Positions 1 through 10,598 are shown, numbered from the stretch's first letter. The stretch: DNA of 64,000 nucleotides from Bacteroidales bacterium (GCA_021740645.1 JAIOZL010000004.1:124001-188000); one strand, 5' to 3'. Notes: generated from the sequence alone by a model not told the origin. Numbers and translations: made by a program.

Positions 1-454
1 AGTCGGGCCAATGCAAATTAGGGGCGCCAACAAACTGAACGGATTTATTTCCTAAATCAAGGGTTTGCCCATGCTTTATAATCATATGAGGAAATTCCGC
101 TCCCATAATGTCCTTTAAATAACGAATTGCATTACCACTGCCTACAACTATTGCATTAGGTGCAACCTTCAACAAATTCCTAAGACTTCCTGAATGATCA
201 GGTTCTGTGTGGTTTACAATAATGTACTCAATGTCGGTAAGTTTGGTCACCGATTTTATCTTTTCAAGATAGGCATCCCAATATTTTTCTTTAACAGTAT
301 CAACAATGGCCTTTTTATCCGCATCAATAAAATATGAATTGTATGTAGTTCCATATACCGTTTCCATTACCACATCAAAAGTCACAATGTCGAAATCAAG
401 TGCACCTATCCATTTCACACTTTCTGAAACTTGTATCACGTTGTTATTATTCAT
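1..454 (-). CDS. Flavo-diiron (FprA/ROO-type) A-type flavoprotein, 5' part only
   Basis: Reading leftward from the ATG at 454, about 151 codons stay open to the window edge, so only the N-terminal metallo-beta-lactamase-like half is present. The fragment has [10 protein letters not shown], the H-x-E-x-D-H di-iron ligand signature of flavo-diiron proteins, and a further ligand-type histidine in PNLHWPD at the edge. Family members use a di-iron centre and an FMN-binding flavodoxin domain (which would lie outside the window) to reduce O2 or NO in the cytoplasm. The gene starts 39 bp after the parC stop on the same strand, so it may be co-transcribed with parC. Whether it prefers O2 or NO cannot be told from this part. 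Confidence 0.85.
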   Translation of the reverse strand, partial: MNNNNVIQVSESVKWIGALDFDIVTFDVVMETVYGTTYNSYFIDADKKAIVDTVKEKYWDAYLEKIKSVTKLTDIEYIIVNHTEPDHSGSLRNLLKVAPNAIVVGSGNAIRYLKDIMGAEFPHMIIKHGQTLDLGNKSVQFVGAPNLHWPD

Positions 455-493
455 ATGTCAATTTTTTTAAAATGCTTTCAGACTAGAGTCATG

Positions 494-3241
494 TTAGTCA
501 AACGTTATTTCCATTTGCGAAGCTTTATCATCTTCATCGTCGTCTTTTGTTTGTTCTTTTTTTTTCTTCGGATTGTTTTTATCTAGAAGAGAAGTATCTT
601 TATCTGATTCTTTTTTAATATCAACTTTTGTCTCCACATTATTTTCTTCCAGCCATTCCGCTGGCTTTTCCGTTTCTTCTTTTTCCAGATCAACAGCTTC
701 AGGAGGTGTATAAGGAAGAGGGTTAATAAATACTATCTTTTCCGTATACTTATTGGTAAGTCGTTTACCTTTTGCTTTCTCACTTTTTACTCCAATAAAT
801 TCCTCCACATTAATCACTTCATCCTCCAGGGGTTTTTTATTCAGTTTTTCATCAAAATGCAATTGAACCTGGGGACGAAAATCCATGCTGAATGAGATCA
901 TTTTATTGTCGGGATGGTCGCCAATAAATTCAATTCGTTTATTCAGATTATTTTCATCTGCTATACTGAAACGTTTTATATAATGCTTTTCAATTTCGGC
1001 ATCAAAATAAATTACCGTGAGAAGCTTATCCGGATCAAACTTTTCAATCAACACCATATCTTCTTCAAAATGGTTTGAAATCTCGTAGGTCATCAGTTTA
1101 TAATATCCCGATTTTTGAATCGTAAGGATTTTATCATCCGACTTAAAGGCCCCCAGATGTATTCCACGTTCTTCATTATTTAATCGCTTAACCGTGTCAT
1201 CAAACCATACATCAATAGCCCCAAGTGTCGAGACGCCTTCTTCCCTCTTTACGATCTTTTTTATACTTTTCTTCGAAAGAATATTCCCCTGTGAACCTCT
1301 TCCCTTTATATCCATTGTACTAAAGTCGAATTCAAAAGAAAGTTTTTTAAGTTTGGGTTTCGGCGCAAGAAAAATTTTGAGAATTTCAGCTTCCCCATTC
1401 GGGTTAGCTGTAAAATACAATACTTTCGACCCATCTGTTCCTTTCGTCATATTGTATTCTTTATCCCTGGTAATACTTGTCACGGCAAAACGTTTCACCC
1501 TCACTGCACCTTTTCTGCCATCGCGGTAAATCATGTTATAGATGGTCCGGTCGTCATTCTTTTTAAAAATATCGATATGGAGGATATTATGGCCAACAAA
1601 AACTTTTGAGGTTACTTTTGTAACCATGTATGTGCCATCTTCCCTAAAAACAATGATGTCGTCAATGTCGGAACAATCGGAAACAAATTCATTTTTGCGC
1701 AAAGATGTACCTGCAAAACCCTCTTCATAATTTACGTAAAGTTTTTGGGAGGCTGCTGCAACACGGGTAGCTTCAATAGTATCAAAACTGCGGATTTCTG
1801 TTTTCCTTTCTTTTCCGGTGCTGTATTTTTTCTTTATCTGCCTGAAATAGTTGATCGCATAATCTATTAGGTGTTCAAGGTGATTGTTCACCTCGTCGAT
1901 ATCTAACTCGGTTTGTTTAATCAAGTCATCCGCTTTAAAGGAATTGTATTTTGAAATCCTTTTGATCCTGATTTCAGTCAACCTGATAATATCATCCCGG
2001 GTAATTTCTCTGTGAAAGATCTTTTTATAGGGTTTTAAACCTTTGTCGATGGTTTCTATCACCTCTTCCCAGGTTTCGCTTTCTTCAATTTTCCGGTAAA
2101 TTCTCTTTTCAATAAATATTTTTTCAAGAGAGGAAAAATGCCAGAGCTCCATTAATTCAGCTTTTCGGATTTCGAGTTCCTGCTTTAAAAGATCCACCGT
2201 ATTATCAGTGGAAATTTGTAGAATTTCGCTTACTCCTAAAAACCTCGGTTTATCCGAATCAATGACACAAACATTAGGTGAAATTGATACCTCACAATTC
2301 GTAAAAGCATAGAGTGCATCTATCGTTTGGTCGGGCGAAACATTAGGAGCAAGGTGAATTATAATCTCCACATTTTCAGCGGTGTTATCATCTATTTTCC
2401 TGATCTTTATTTTTCCTTTGTCATTCGCCGAAACAATAGAATCAATTAAACTGGATGTTGTATTTCCATAGGGAACTTCAGTAACAACGAGGGTTTTCTT
2501 GTCATTTTGAGCTATTTTGGCTCTTACCCTCACCTTACCTCCTTTTAGTCCATCATTATATTTTGATACATCTATCATCCCCCCCGTAGGGAAGTCAGGA
2601 AACAGTTCAAAAGGTTTGCCTTGTAAAATTTTTATTGAACTGTCAATTAATTCTATAAAGTTGTGGGGCAATATCTTTGAGGCCAGCCCTACTGCAATTC
2701 CTTCAACACCCTGGGCAAGTAAAAGTGGAAATTTTACCGGCAAGGCCACAGGTTCTTTTTTTCTTCCATCATAAGAAGACTTCCAGGTAGTGGTTTTTGG
2801 ATTAAAAACCACTTCGTTGGCAAATTTCGAAAGCCTTGCTTCAATGTACCTCGAAGCTGCTGCGCTGTCACCGGTTAATATATTCCCCCAGTTTCCCTGA
2901 GTTTCAATCATCAAATCTTTTTGTCCTAATTGAACAAGTGCATCACCAATGGAAGCATCCCCGTGGGGGTGATACTGCATGGTATGGCCAATGATGTTGG
3001 CTACTTTGTTAAACCTGCCATCATCCAGGTCTTTCATGGCATGAAGGATCCGCCGCTGTACAGGCTTCAAGCCATCCTGCACATTCGGAACTGCCCGTTC
3101 AAGGATCACATACGAAGCATAATCCAGAAACCAGTTCTTATACATTCCTGACAAATGAATTATCTTATGCTCCTGATCCTTTTCCGAAAGATCTTCATGC
3201 TCTTCTGCCGATTGCATTTCCAGCTCTTCAGGCTCGCTCAT
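494..3241 (-). CDS. parC: DNA topoisomerase IV subunit A (ParC/GyrA family)
   Basis: A 915-residue type IIA topoisomerase A subunit. The N-terminal breakage-reunion domain has the QRRILHAM region near residue 62, HPHGDAS near 91 (the quinolone-resistance region), and the catalytic tyrosine at residue 132 in AASRYIEARL. The C-terminal half is a divergent beta-pinwheel-like domain, followed by a charged lysine/aspartate-rich tail. I call ParC rather than GyrA because no clear GyrA-box repeat is visible and the C-terminal part resembles Bacteroidota ParC. The subunit would decatenate chromosomes together with ParE, which is not in this window. A TAATTTTG -7 box lies about 30 bp upstream of the start on the minus strand. 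Confidence 0.9.
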   Translation of the reverse strand: MSEPEELEMQSAEEHEDLSEKDQEHKIIHLSGMYKNWFLDYASYVILERAVPNVQDGLKPVQRRILHAMKDLDDGRFNKVANIIGHTMQYHPHGDASIGDALVQLGQKDLMIETQGNWGNILTGDSAAASRYIEARLSKFANEVVFNPKTTTWKSSYDGRKKEPVALPVKFPLLLAQGVEGIAVGLASKILPHNFIELIDSSIKILQGKPFELFPDFPTGGMIDVSKYNDGLKGGKVRVRAKIAQNDKKTLVVTEVPYGNTTSSLIDSIVSANDKGKIKIRKIDDNTAENVEIIIHLAPNVSPDQTIDALYAFTNCEVSISPNVCVIDSDKPRFLGVSEILQISTDNTVDLLKQELEIRKAELMELWHFSSLEKIFIEKRIYRKIEESETWEEVIETIDKGLKPYKKIFHREITRDDIIRLTEIRIKRISKYNSFKADDLIKQTELDIDEVNNHLEHLIDYAINYFRQIKKKYSTGKERKTEIRSFDTIEATRVAAASQKLYVNYEEGFAGTSLRKNEFVSDCSDIDDIIVFREDGTYMVTKVTSKVFVGHNILHIDIFKKNDDRTIYNMIYRDGRKGAVRVKRFAVTSITRDKEYNMTKGTDGSKVLYFTANPNGEAEILKIFLAPKPKLKKLSFEFDFSTMDIKGRGSQGNILSKKSIKKIVKREEGVSTLGAIDVWFDDTVKRLNNEERGIHLGAFKSDDKILTIQKSGYYKLMTYEISNHFEEDMVLIEKFDPDKLLTVIYFDAEIEKHYIKRFSIADENNLNKRIEFIGDHPDNKMISFSMDFRPQVQLHFDEKLNKKPLEDEVINVEEFIGVKSEKAKGKRLTNKYTEKIVFINPLPYTPPEAVDLEKEETEKPAEWLEENNVETKVDIKKESDKDTSLLDKNNPKKKKEQTKDDDEDDKASQMEITFD

Positions 3242-3271
3242 TACAATATATTTGATTACGTATTATGTGGC

Positions 3272-3279
3272 CAAAATTA
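3272..3279 (-). promoter_or_regulatory. Bacteroidota-type -7 box for parC
   Basis: On the minus strand the sequence reads TAATTTTG, a full match to the TAnnTTTG -7 element of the Bacteroidota primary sigma factor, 31-38 bp before the parC ATG. I found no convincing -33 TTTG partner, so the call rests on the -7 match and position. Confidence 0.5.
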
Positions 3280-3392
3280 TAAATAAAAAAGGACGAATCC
3301 ATTGCAGTTATTGAAATTTTATCCACTGTTTGTTTAGATTTTGAAGGAATCTCATTTTATATATAAACTCATGGATATCATTGCAAAGTGTC

Positions 3393-3400
3393 TATATTTG
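3393..3400 (+). promoter_or_regulatory. -7 box upstream of the secreted EEP-family gene
   Basis: TATATTTG matches the TAnnTTTG consensus and lies 17 bp before the ATG at 3417. Its position rules out the upstream in-frame TTG at 3381 as the translation start and predicts a short leader. Confidence 0.5.
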
Positions 3401-3416
3401 CAAAAAACATAAAAAC

Positions 3417-4676
3417 ATGAGGTATGCAGTTGTTTATCTGATTGTATTTTCAAGTTCGGTAGTCTTTGGACAGGATACCATCCGAATGATGCAATACAAT
3501 TTGCTAAATTACGGAAACTATTTTAGCAATTGCACATCTACCAATAATAATGTAGATGATAAAAATGAATTGCTTAGGATCATTATTGACTATGTAAAGC
3601 CGGATATTTTTGCCGTAAATGAAATCTCAGATGAAAGTTATTATCATAACTTGTTGCTGACTGATGCCCTTAATACCAATGGGATAAATTTCTACGCAAA
3701 AGTCAATCTTCCTAACTTATCTTATTCACCCATAATGAACCAGGTGTATTACAATACACAAAAATTATTCCTGGTAAACAACGTGGCTCTTGAAACAAAT
3801 TACCGGGACATTGATATTGTTAAATTCAGCCTGGATGATCCTGCATCAGGGGAAGAGATTTTTTTGCATTGTGCAGTGGCCCATCTCAAAGCAGGTACAG
3901 GATGGGAAGATGAAAGGGGGTATGAAGTCAACCAACTAATGAATTACCTGAACAATGGAAGTGCCTCAGGAAACTATACGTTTTCAGGAGACTTTAACGT
4001 ATATACAGCTTCTGAACCTGCCATTCAAAATGCGTTATTTTATCCGAATACAAACATTCGGTTTTATGATCCGGTCGACCAATTAGGTGCCTGGAATAAT
4101 AACGCATATTATGCGGGTGTCCACACCCAGTCTACCCATACCTCTAGCAGTTGTGCCGCCGGTGGGGGAATGGACGACCGTTTCGATTTTATCCTCATTT
4201 CTGATGAAATAAGGGACGGAACAGATAAGATAAAAAAGCTGGAAGGGTCATACAAGGCACTTGGACAGGATGGTTTGCACTTTAATCAATCCATTCTCTC
4301 AGCCCCAACCAACTCAACAATTCCCGGTAATGTGTTAAATGCTTTGTATGGAGTTTCGGATCATTTGCCGGTAATTCTCGACCTGTTAGTAGGTGACCAT
4401 ACAGGTATTACAGATCAGGAATCAACTTTGTTTGATATTTATTTTAATAACCCTGCAGATGAATATCTGACTATTAAAATAAATTCAGGCCTTGACGCCG
4501 GTTTTACTGCTGAGATAATAAATATGTACGGACAAACTTTCATTTATCAGGAGGTTAGCGGCGATGGGGCCAGGTCTAAAACTATAAATACCAGAAACTT
4601 AACAGCAGGAGCATATTTTCTTAAGATCACCGATATTTCCGGCAGGGCGCAAACATATAAATTCCTCATCAAATAA
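3417..4676 (+). CDS. Secreted endonuclease/exonuclease/phosphatase-family protein with T9SS sorting domain
   Basis: I chose the ATG at 3417 (419 residues) because a signal peptide starts there (MRYAVVYL...VVFGQ) and a -7 promoter box overlaps the codons upstream. The body carries EEP-superfamily landmarks: VNEISDE near the start of the fold (metal-binding Glu), FSGDFNVY (catalytic Asp/Asn) and VSDHLPVILDL (terminal Asp-His). The last 80 or so residues form a type IX secretion C-terminal domain, with YFNNPADEYL and the final AGAYFLKITDISG...KFLIK. It is therefore probably exported by the Por system and surface-attached or released. The substrate (nucleic acid or phosphoester) is not shown by the sequence. 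Confidence 0.82.
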   Translation: MRYAVVYLIVFSSSVVFGQDTIRMMQYNLLNYGNYFSNCTSTNNNVDDKNELLRIIIDYVKPDIFAVNEISDESYYHNLLLTDALNTNGINFYAKVNLPNLSYSPIMNQVYYNTQKLFLVNNVALETNYRDIDIVKFSLDDPASGEEIFLHCAVAHLKAGTGWEDERGYEVNQLMNYLNNGSASGNYTFSGDFNVYTASEPAIQNALFYPNTNIRFYDPVDQLGAWNNNAYYAGVHTQSTHTSSSCAAGGGMDDRFDFILISDEIRDGTDKIKKLEGSYKALGQDGLHFNQSILSAPTNSTIPGNVLNALYGVSDHLPVILDLLVGDHTGITDQESTLFDIYFNNPADEYLTIKINSGLDAGFTAEIINMYGQTFIYQEVSGDGARSKTINTRNLTAGAYFLKITDISGRAQTYKFLIK

Positions 4677-4767
4677 TAATTGTCATTCGATTGAACAATT
4701 TGCCAGTGAACGACTTTACTGTCAAAGTAATAAGATCAATTTTTCTGCAGCGATGCATAAATATGTG

Positions 4768-4775
4768 TAATTTTG
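4768..4775 (+). promoter_or_regulatory. -7 box upstream of sucA
   Basis: TAATTTTG matches TAnnTTTG, 25 bp before the sucA ATG. A TCTG at 4744-4747 sits about 20 bp upstream and could be a degenerate -33 element. Confidence 0.5.
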
Positions 4776-4799
4776 TGACGTACTTTACAAGACTAGTTT

Positions 4800-7649
4800 A
4801 TGGATAAATTTTCCTGGTTAAGCGGCAGTAATCCAGAACAAATAGAAGACATATACCAACAGTTCCTTAAAAACCCTGAAGAGGTAGAAGAAAGCTGGAG
4901 GAAGTTTTTTGAGGGATTTGAATTTGCCCGCACCGATTATTCGCCTTCCCTAACCACCAAGGAACTTTACCTTGATGAATTTAAAGTGATCAACCTGATA
5001 ACTGCTTACAGGCAGCGCGGGCACTTATTTACTGAAACCAACCCGGTTCGTAAAAGGCGGACGTATACGCCAAACCTGGATATCGAACATTTTGGTTTAA
5101 CCAATGATGATCTTAACAAAGAATTTCAGGCTGGAAGTGAAATAGGCATAGGCAAGGCAAAACTTAAAGATATTATTAGCCATCTGAAAGAAACCTACTG
5201 TAAGTCGGTTGGAGCCGAGTATATGTATATCCGTAAACCGGAAATTCATCAGTGGCTCAAACAGCGGATGGAAAGTACAAAAAATACCTACAATTTTACT
5301 TTAGAGGACAGAAAATACATTTATAAAAATCTGAGCAGGGCGGTACTTTTCGAAAAATTCATTCATAAAAAATTTCCTGGGCAAAAGAGATTTTCCCTCG
5401 AGGGCGCTGAAGCTCTCATCCCTGCCCTTGATGCCATCATCGAAAAAGGGGCATTGGTGGGAGCAAAGGAATTTGTAATAGGGATGCCTCACCGTGGCCG
5501 ACTGAATGTACTTGCCAACATCATGAAGAAACCTTTTCATGATATTTTCAGTGAATTTGAGGGTAAAGAATATGAAGATGAATCCTTGCTGGGTGATGTA
5601 AAGTATCATTTGGGCTTTGTTATAGAGCGTCAGACAACTACAGGTAAAAATGTAATGTTAACCCTCTCCCCTAACCCTTCTCACCTCGAGGCTGTGGGCC
5701 CGATTGTTCAGGGGATTGCCCGTGCAAAAGTGGATAAGGATTTTGACGGTGATTACGATAAAGTAGTTCCTATACTAATGCATGGCGATGCATCCGTTGC
5801 AGGGCAGGGAATTGTATATGAAGTCTTGCAAATGTCAGGATTGACCGGATATAAAACCGGAGGTACTGTGCACCTTGTGGTAAATAACCAGGTTGGGTTT
5901 ACCACTGATTATCTGGATGCCAGGACGAGTACCTATTGCACAGATGTAGCGAAGACAATTCACGCTCCCGTTTTTCATGTGAATGGAGACGATGTGGAAG
6001 CGCTTGTATACACCATCCAGCTCGCGATGGAATACCGAGAGAAATTTAATAATGATGTATTTATAGATATTTTATGTTATAGAAAATACGGGCATAACGA
6101 AGGTGACGAACCCAGATTTACCCAACCCATACTTTATAAGGTTATTGAAAAACATCCCGATCCAATGACCATATACAGGGATAAATTACTTCAGCAAGGA
6201 ATTTTAAAAAGTGAAGATCTGGATAAGATCATCACCCATTTAAATGAGGTTTTTGAAGAAAATTTTGCGGAAGCCAAACAAACTGAAAAGGTTGATATAG
6301 CTTTCATCCAGCATAAATGGAAAAATATCCGGAAAGCGAAACCCGAAGATTTTATTAAATCTCCTAATACCGGTGTAGCAGAAAATATCATCAGGGATAT
6401 TGGCAACAAACTCACCCATATTCCGGAAGGTAAAAAGTTGTTCAGAAAGATTGTTAGGTTGCAGGAGAACCGCCGCACCATGCTCGATGGTGAAGGATCT
6501 TTGGACTGGGCCATGGGAGAACTATTGGCTTATGCAAGCCTTATGAAAGAAGGGGTAGATGTTCGTCTGAGTGGCCAGGATAGTGCCAGAGGAACATTTT
6601 CACACCGTCATTCGGTGATGAAGATTGAAGACTCTGAAGAAGAATATGTACCTTTAAATGAGCTTGGAAAGGATTTCGGTTTATTTGAAGTTTACAATTC
6701 CCCTCTCTCCGAATATGGAGTTTTAGGGTTTGAGTATGGCTATTCCTGCCTAACACCCCAAAGCCTTACCATTTGGGAAGCACAATTCGGAGATTTTAAT
6801 AATGGGGCCCAGATAATATTCGACCAGTTTATAAGCAGTGCCGAAGACAAATGGAATGTAATGAACGACCTTGTGGTTTATCTTCCACATGGATATGAAG
6901 GACAGGGACCAGAGCACTCGAGTGCCCGCGTTGAACGCTTCCTGACCCTAAGTGCTGAGTTTAATATGCAGGTAGTGAATTGTACTACTCCGGCAAATCT
7001 TTTTCATGTTTTAAGGAGACAATTTTACAGGCCTTTCCGAAAGCCACTTGTGATTTTTACCCCTAAAAGTCTTTTAAGGCATGCCAGGTGTGTTTCAACC
7101 ATTAAAGAATTTACAAGCGGTGGGTTTAAAGAATTGATTGATGATAATAATGCTGATCAGAAAAAGATAACTAAGGTTGTACTTTGTACCGGTAAAATCT
7201 ATTACGACTTATTGGAGGAAAAAGAAAAACTTGAAAGTAAAAGTATCGCGGTTGTAAGGCTGGAACAGCTCTACCCGCTGCCAAAAACACAATTGAGAGA
7301 ACTCATTGCCAAATATAAAAATGCAGCTACCTGGTTGTGGGTGCAGGAAGAACCCTATAACATGGGCGCCTGGCCCTATATACATTTAGAATTTAATGAC
7401 ATCCCAATTAAAGTAATTGCAAGGCCGGCAAGCGGAAGTCCGGCAACCGGGTCAAGTAAATTTCACTTTGTAAGGCAAAGAAAGATCATTGAGAAAACTT
7501 TCCAGGAATGTATTTGTCCGAATATTGACAAAGAGTGCAAAATGGTTTGTATTGGCAACCGATGGAAATCTTTTGAAAGAGAAATAAATGCTTTAAAAAC
7601 CGGAACGATTGACAGTAAATCAATCTCTGGGGAAAAACAGCTGAATTAA
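4800..7649 (+). CDS. sucA: 2-oxoglutarate dehydrogenase E1 component
   Basis: A 949-residue ThDP-dependent E1 that decarboxylates 2-oxoglutarate in the TCA cycle and passes the succinyl group to the E2 lipoyl arm. The N-terminus (FSWLSGSNPEQIEDIYQQF) is the E2-binding peptide typical of OGDH E1. The catalytic core has GMPHRGRLNVLAN near residue 225 and the ThDP/Mg motif starting at GDASVAGQG near 329, followed by VVNNQVGFTT near 360. The C-terminal transketolase-like half includes LPHGYEGQGPEHSSAR. Its length is normal for the family. sucB follows 58 bp downstream with its own -7-like box, so the two may be transcribed both together and separately. The E3 subunit is not present here. Confidence 0.97.
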   Translation: MDKFSWLSGSNPEQIEDIYQQFLKNPEEVEESWRKFFEGFEFARTDYSPSLTTKELYLDEFKVINLITAYRQRGHLFTETNPVRKRRTYTPNLDIEHFGLTNDDLNKEFQAGSEIGIGKAKLKDIISHLKETYCKSVGAEYMYIRKPEIHQWLKQRMESTKNTYNFTLEDRKYIYKNLSRAVLFEKFIHKKFPGQKRFSLEGAEALIPALDAIIEKGALVGAKEFVIGMPHRGRLNVLANIMKKPFHDIFSEFEGKEYEDESLLGDVKYHLGFVIERQTTTGKNVMLTLSPNPSHLEAVGPIVQGIARAKVDKDFDGDYDKVVPILMHGDASVAGQGIVYEVLQMSGLTGYKTGGTVHLVVNNQVGFTTDYLDARTSTYCTDVAKTIHAPVFHVNGDDVEALVYTIQLAMEYREKFNNDVFIDILCYRKYGHNEGDEPRFTQPILYKVIEKHPDPMTIYRDKLLQQGILKSEDLDKIITHLNEVFEENFAEAKQTEKVDIAFIQHKWKNIRKAKPEDFIKSPNTGVAENIIRDIGNKLTHIPEGKKLFRKIVRLQENRRTMLDGEGSLDWAMGELLAYASLMKEGVDVRLSGQDSARGTFSHRHSVMKIEDSEEEYVPLNELGKDFGLFEVYNSPLSEYGVLGFEYGYSCLTPQSLTIWEAQFGDFNNGAQIIFDQFISSAEDKWNVMNDLVVYLPHGYEGQGPEHSSARVERFLTLSAEFNMQVVNCTTPANLFHVLRRQFYRPFRKPLVIFTPKSLLRHARCVSTIKEFTSGGFKELIDDNNADQKKITKVVLCTGKIYYDLLEEKEKLESKSIAVVRLEQLYPLPKTQLRELIAKYKNAATWLWVQEEPYNMGAWPYIHLEFNDIPIKVIARPASGSPATGSSKFHFVRQRKIIEKTFQECICPNIDKECKMVCIGNRWKSFEREINALKTGTIDSKSISGEKQLN

Positions 7650-7660
7650 ATACAAGTCCT

Positions 7661-7668
7661 TATTTTTG
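7661..7668 (+). promoter_or_regulatory. -7-like box between sucA and sucB
   Basis: TATTTTTG matches TAnnTTTG in the 58-bp gap, 39 bp before the sucB ATG. It may give sucB a second internal promoter. The surrounding AT-richness lowers confidence. Confidence 0.35.
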
Positions 7669-7707
7669 TAAAAATTCATAACATTATTCGCATTATAAGT
7701 AATAACT

Positions 7708-8982
7708 ATGATAGACATTAAAGTTCCTTCGCCCGGTGAATCTATCACTGAAGTCCAGATCGCCACATGGTTGGTTAATGATGGGGATTTCGTGGAAAAA
7801 GATCAGGACATCGTAGAAATTGATTCAGATAAAGCCACCTTAAGTATAGCTTCTCCTGAAGACGGGAAAATTAAAATTCAGGCTGCAGAGGGGGATACCG
7901 TGGAGGTAAACAGCGTAATTGCTTCTATTGATACAAGTGTACAAGGTTCCACTCCAAAAAAAGAAGAAGCCAAAGTTGAACAAGTTAAAAAGCCGGTTCA
8001 AAAAGAAGAGAAAAAAGAGATCGTAGCTGAAACAAAAATAGCGGAAAAAGAAAGTGTCCAAATCCCCGAAGATTCCATGTTAAATATTTCTCCCCTGGCT
8101 AAAAAACTCATGCTGGAAAACAATGTTTCTGAAGCAGATTTTATCCAATTCCTGAAAGGATTCAGGGTAGGTAAAAAAGATGTCGATTTTTACCTTTCGG
8201 AAAAGGGAACTCAAACTTCTGCGACGGCTTCACCCACTTCCTGGGGAGGAACCCGTGAAACGGAAAGGAAAAAAATGTCGACCCTCCGTTTGAAGCTTGC
8301 TGAACGCCTGGTTTCAGTCAAAAATGAAACAGCCATGTTAACCACTTTCAACGAAGTGAACATGACCCCAATCATGGAGATCAGGAAAAAATACAAAGAA
8401 ATATTTAAAGAAAAACATGGTGTTTCGCTGGGCTTTATGTCCTTCTTTACCAAAGCTGTAACAGAGGCCCTGAATATTGTTCCGGGAGTAAATGCACGTA
8501 TCGATGGAAATGAAATAGTATATCACAATTATGCGGATATCGGTATTGCGGTTAGTTCACCCAAAGGGTTAATGGTGCCTGTTTTACGGAATGCCGAAAG
8601 AATGTCGCTTGCTGAAATTGAGTTAAACATCAAGGAACTTGCTACAAAGGCACGAAACAATAAGATCACCATTGATGAAATGACAGGCGGAACCTTTACC
8701 ATTACGAATGGGGGTGTCTTTGGCTCTATGCTCTCTACGCCTATTTTAAATCCGCCCCAAAGTGCGATTCTGGGTATGCATAATATTGTGGAACGGCCCA
8801 TAGCGTTAGATGGAAAGGTGGAGATACATCCAATCATGTACGTAGCTTTATCCTACGACCACCGGATAATCGATGGACGCGAATCGGTTACTTTCCTTGT
8901 AAATGTGAAAGAGATGCTGGAAAATCCGGTGAAGATGCTGTTTGCAGGAAAAGAACCTGTAGAAGGATTGCTCAATTTATAA
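7708..8982 (+). CDS. sucB: 2-oxoglutarate dehydrogenase E2, dihydrolipoyl succinyltransferase
   Basis: A 424-residue E2 that moves the succinyl group to CoA. It has one lipoyl domain (about residues 2-75) with the lipoylated lysine at 42 in [10 protein letters not shown] lysine/glutamate-rich linker follows (about 85-118), then a peripheral subunit-binding domain beginning at [10 protein letters not shown] near 126. The catalytic acyltransferase domain runs from about 185 to the end, with the active-site histidine at 385 and aspartate at 389 in [11 protein letters not shown]. The context directly after sucA identifies the succinyl rather than acetyl enzyme. Confidence 0.96.
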   Translation: MIDIKVPSPGESITEVQIATWLVNDGDFVEKDQDIVEIDSDKATLSIASPEDGKIKIQAAEGDTVEVNSVIASIDTSVQGSTPKKEEAKVEQVKKPVQKEEKKEIVAETKIAEKESVQIPEDSMLNISPLAKKLMLENNVSEADFIQFLKGFRVGKKDVDFYLSEKGTQTSATASPTSWGGTRETERKKMSTLRLKLAERLVSVKNETAMLTTFNEVNMTPIMEIRKKYKEIFKEKHGVSLGFMSFFTKAVTEALNIVPGVNARIDGNEIVYHNYADIGIAVSSPKGLMVPVLRNAERMSLAEIELNIKELATKARNNKITIDEMTGGTFTITNGGVFGSMLSTPILNPPQSAILGMHNIVERPIALDGKVEIHPIMYVALSYDHRIIDGRESVTFLVNVKEMLENPVKMLFAGKEPVEGLLNL

Positions 8983-8988
8983 CACCCT

Positions 8989-10578
8989 ATGCATAAAAAA
9001 GTCGATTTTTTGGTCATTGGTTCCGGGATAGCCGGTTTAAGCTTTGCCCTTAAAGTGTCTGAATATGGAAAGGTTTGTGTAGTAACCAAAAACCTTGCCG
9101 AAGAAACGGCCACAAAATATGCGCAGGGGGGCATTGCAGCAGTGATGTATTCGCCCGACACCTACGAAAAACATATAAAAGATACCCTTAATGCCGGCGA
9201 TGATCTTTGCAATGAAAAAATCGTGAGAATCACAATCACCGAGTCGACTGAAAGGATAAAGGAACTAATTGAATGGGGTGCACAATTTGACAAAACGGAT
9301 AGCGGTAAATATTCACTTGGCAAGGAAGGTGGCCATTCCGAATCCCGTGTTTTACATCATAAAGACAGCACAGGACAGGAAATCATCAGGGCTCTTTTAC
9401 AAAAAGTAAAATCCCATCCCAATATTGAACTCCTGGAGAACCATTTTACTATAGACCTGATTACGCAGCATCATTTGGGGATAGACATTTCACGTGGCAC
9501 CACAGACATTAAATGTTACGGGGCGTATGTTTTATGTCCTGATTCGGGGGAAGTGGTAAAGGTTTTAGCTAAAAAAATCCTATTGGCAACAGGCGGTGCG
9601 GGTAATGTCTACAGTACAACTACCAATCCTGAAATAGCAACCGGTGATGGAATTGCCATGGCATACCGGGCCAAGGCTAGAATTGAAAATATGGAATTTG
9701 TGCAGTTCCACCCTACCTCACTATATAATCCGGGTGAAGTACCTTCATTTTTGATCACTGAAGCTTTACGAGGATTTGGTGCTATCCTGAAAACGACACA
9801 TGGGGAGGAGTTTATGCATAAGTATGACGATAGGGGGTCACTGGCACCCAGAGACATCGTTGCCCGTGCCATTGATTCGGAAATGAAACATAGCGGGGAT
9901 GATTATGTGTATCTCGATGCGACATTTCTTAAGGCCAATGAACTGATCCAAAACTTCCCAACTGTTTATGCCAAATGCCTGAGTATTGGCATAGATATTA
10001 CAAAAGAGAAAATTCCTGTGGTACCGGCAGCACACTATTTAACTGGTGGGATCAAAGTGGATGAGCATGGCTTAACTTCTATTAAAAATCTATATGCCAC
10101 TGGCGAATGCGCCTCGACCGGATTGCATGGGGCCAACCGTTTGGCATCCAATTCACTTCTCGAATCTGCTGTATTTTCAAACCGAGCCGCCAAACATGCC
10201 ACGAAAACAAGGTATGAATCAAACTTTTGTGATAACATTCCGGATTGGGATGCTGAAGGCAAGGTACTCAACGAAGAGATGGTACTGATCACTCAAACCA
10301 CGAAAGAATTGCAGTCCATAATGTCAAATTATGTAGGGATTGTGAGGTCAGATTTGCGCTTAAAGCGTGCAATCGACAGGCTTGAATTAATTTACAAAGA
10401 AACAGAGGACTTATATAAGCGCTCTATCTTAAGTGTGCCTATTTGTGAACTTCGGAACTTGATCAATGTGGCCTACCTCATCATTAAAATGGCCCAGCAA
10501 CGCAAAGAAAGCCGTGGATTGCATTATTCCATCGACTACCCTGATAAAGCCGAAGTAAAAATGAATTCAAGGCGATAG
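8989..10578 (+). CDS. nadB: L-aspartate oxidase
   Basis: A 529-residue flavoprotein that oxidises L-aspartate to iminoaspartate, the first step of de novo NAD synthesis. The N-terminus has the FAD-binding GSGIAG (residues 11-16), followed by the family motif TKYAQGGIAAV. The substrate-binding region includes QFHPTSLY near residue 240 and GLHGANRLASNSLLE near 380, typical of the fumarate reductase/NadB superfamily. Final-third features such as LRNLINVAYLI match NadB rather than SdhA. It starts only 6 bp after sucB, which suggests co-transcription. Its usual partner NadA (quinolinate synthase) is not in this window. Confidence 0.94.
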   Translation: MHKKVDFLVIGSGIAGLSFALKVSEYGKVCVVTKNLAEETATKYAQGGIAAVMYSPDTYEKHIKDTLNAGDDLCNEKIVRITITESTERIKELIEWGAQFDKTDSGKYSLGKEGGHSESRVLHHKDSTGQEIIRALLQKVKSHPNIELLENHFTIDLITQHHLGIDISRGTTDIKCYGAYVLCPDSGEVVKVLAKKILLATGGAGNVYSTTTNPEIATGDGIAMAYRAKARIENMEFVQFHPTSLYNPGEVPSFLITEALRGFGAILKTTHGEEFMHKYDDRGSLAPRDIVARAIDSEMKHSGDDYVYLDATFLKANELIQNFPTVYAKCLSIGIDITKEKIPVVPAAHYLTGGIKVDEHGLTSIKNLYATGECASTGLHGANRLASNSLLESAVFSNRAAKHATKTRYESNFCDNIPDWDAEGKVLNEEMVLITQTTKELQSIMSNYVGIVRSDLRLKRAIDRLELIYKETEDLYKRSILSVPICELRNLINVAYLIIKMAQQRKESRGLHYSIDYPDKAEVKMNSRR

Positions 10579-10598
10579 ATACCAGGGATCTGTAATAT

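Noticed and set aside
3381-3416. Upstream TTG start for the EEP-family gene
   Set aside because: A -7 promoter box overlaps these codons and the signal peptide starts at 3417.
4800-7649. Several 60-110-codon frames opposite or inside sucA and other large genes
   Set aside because: They are antisense or out-of-frame shadows of well-supported genes with no start signals or families.
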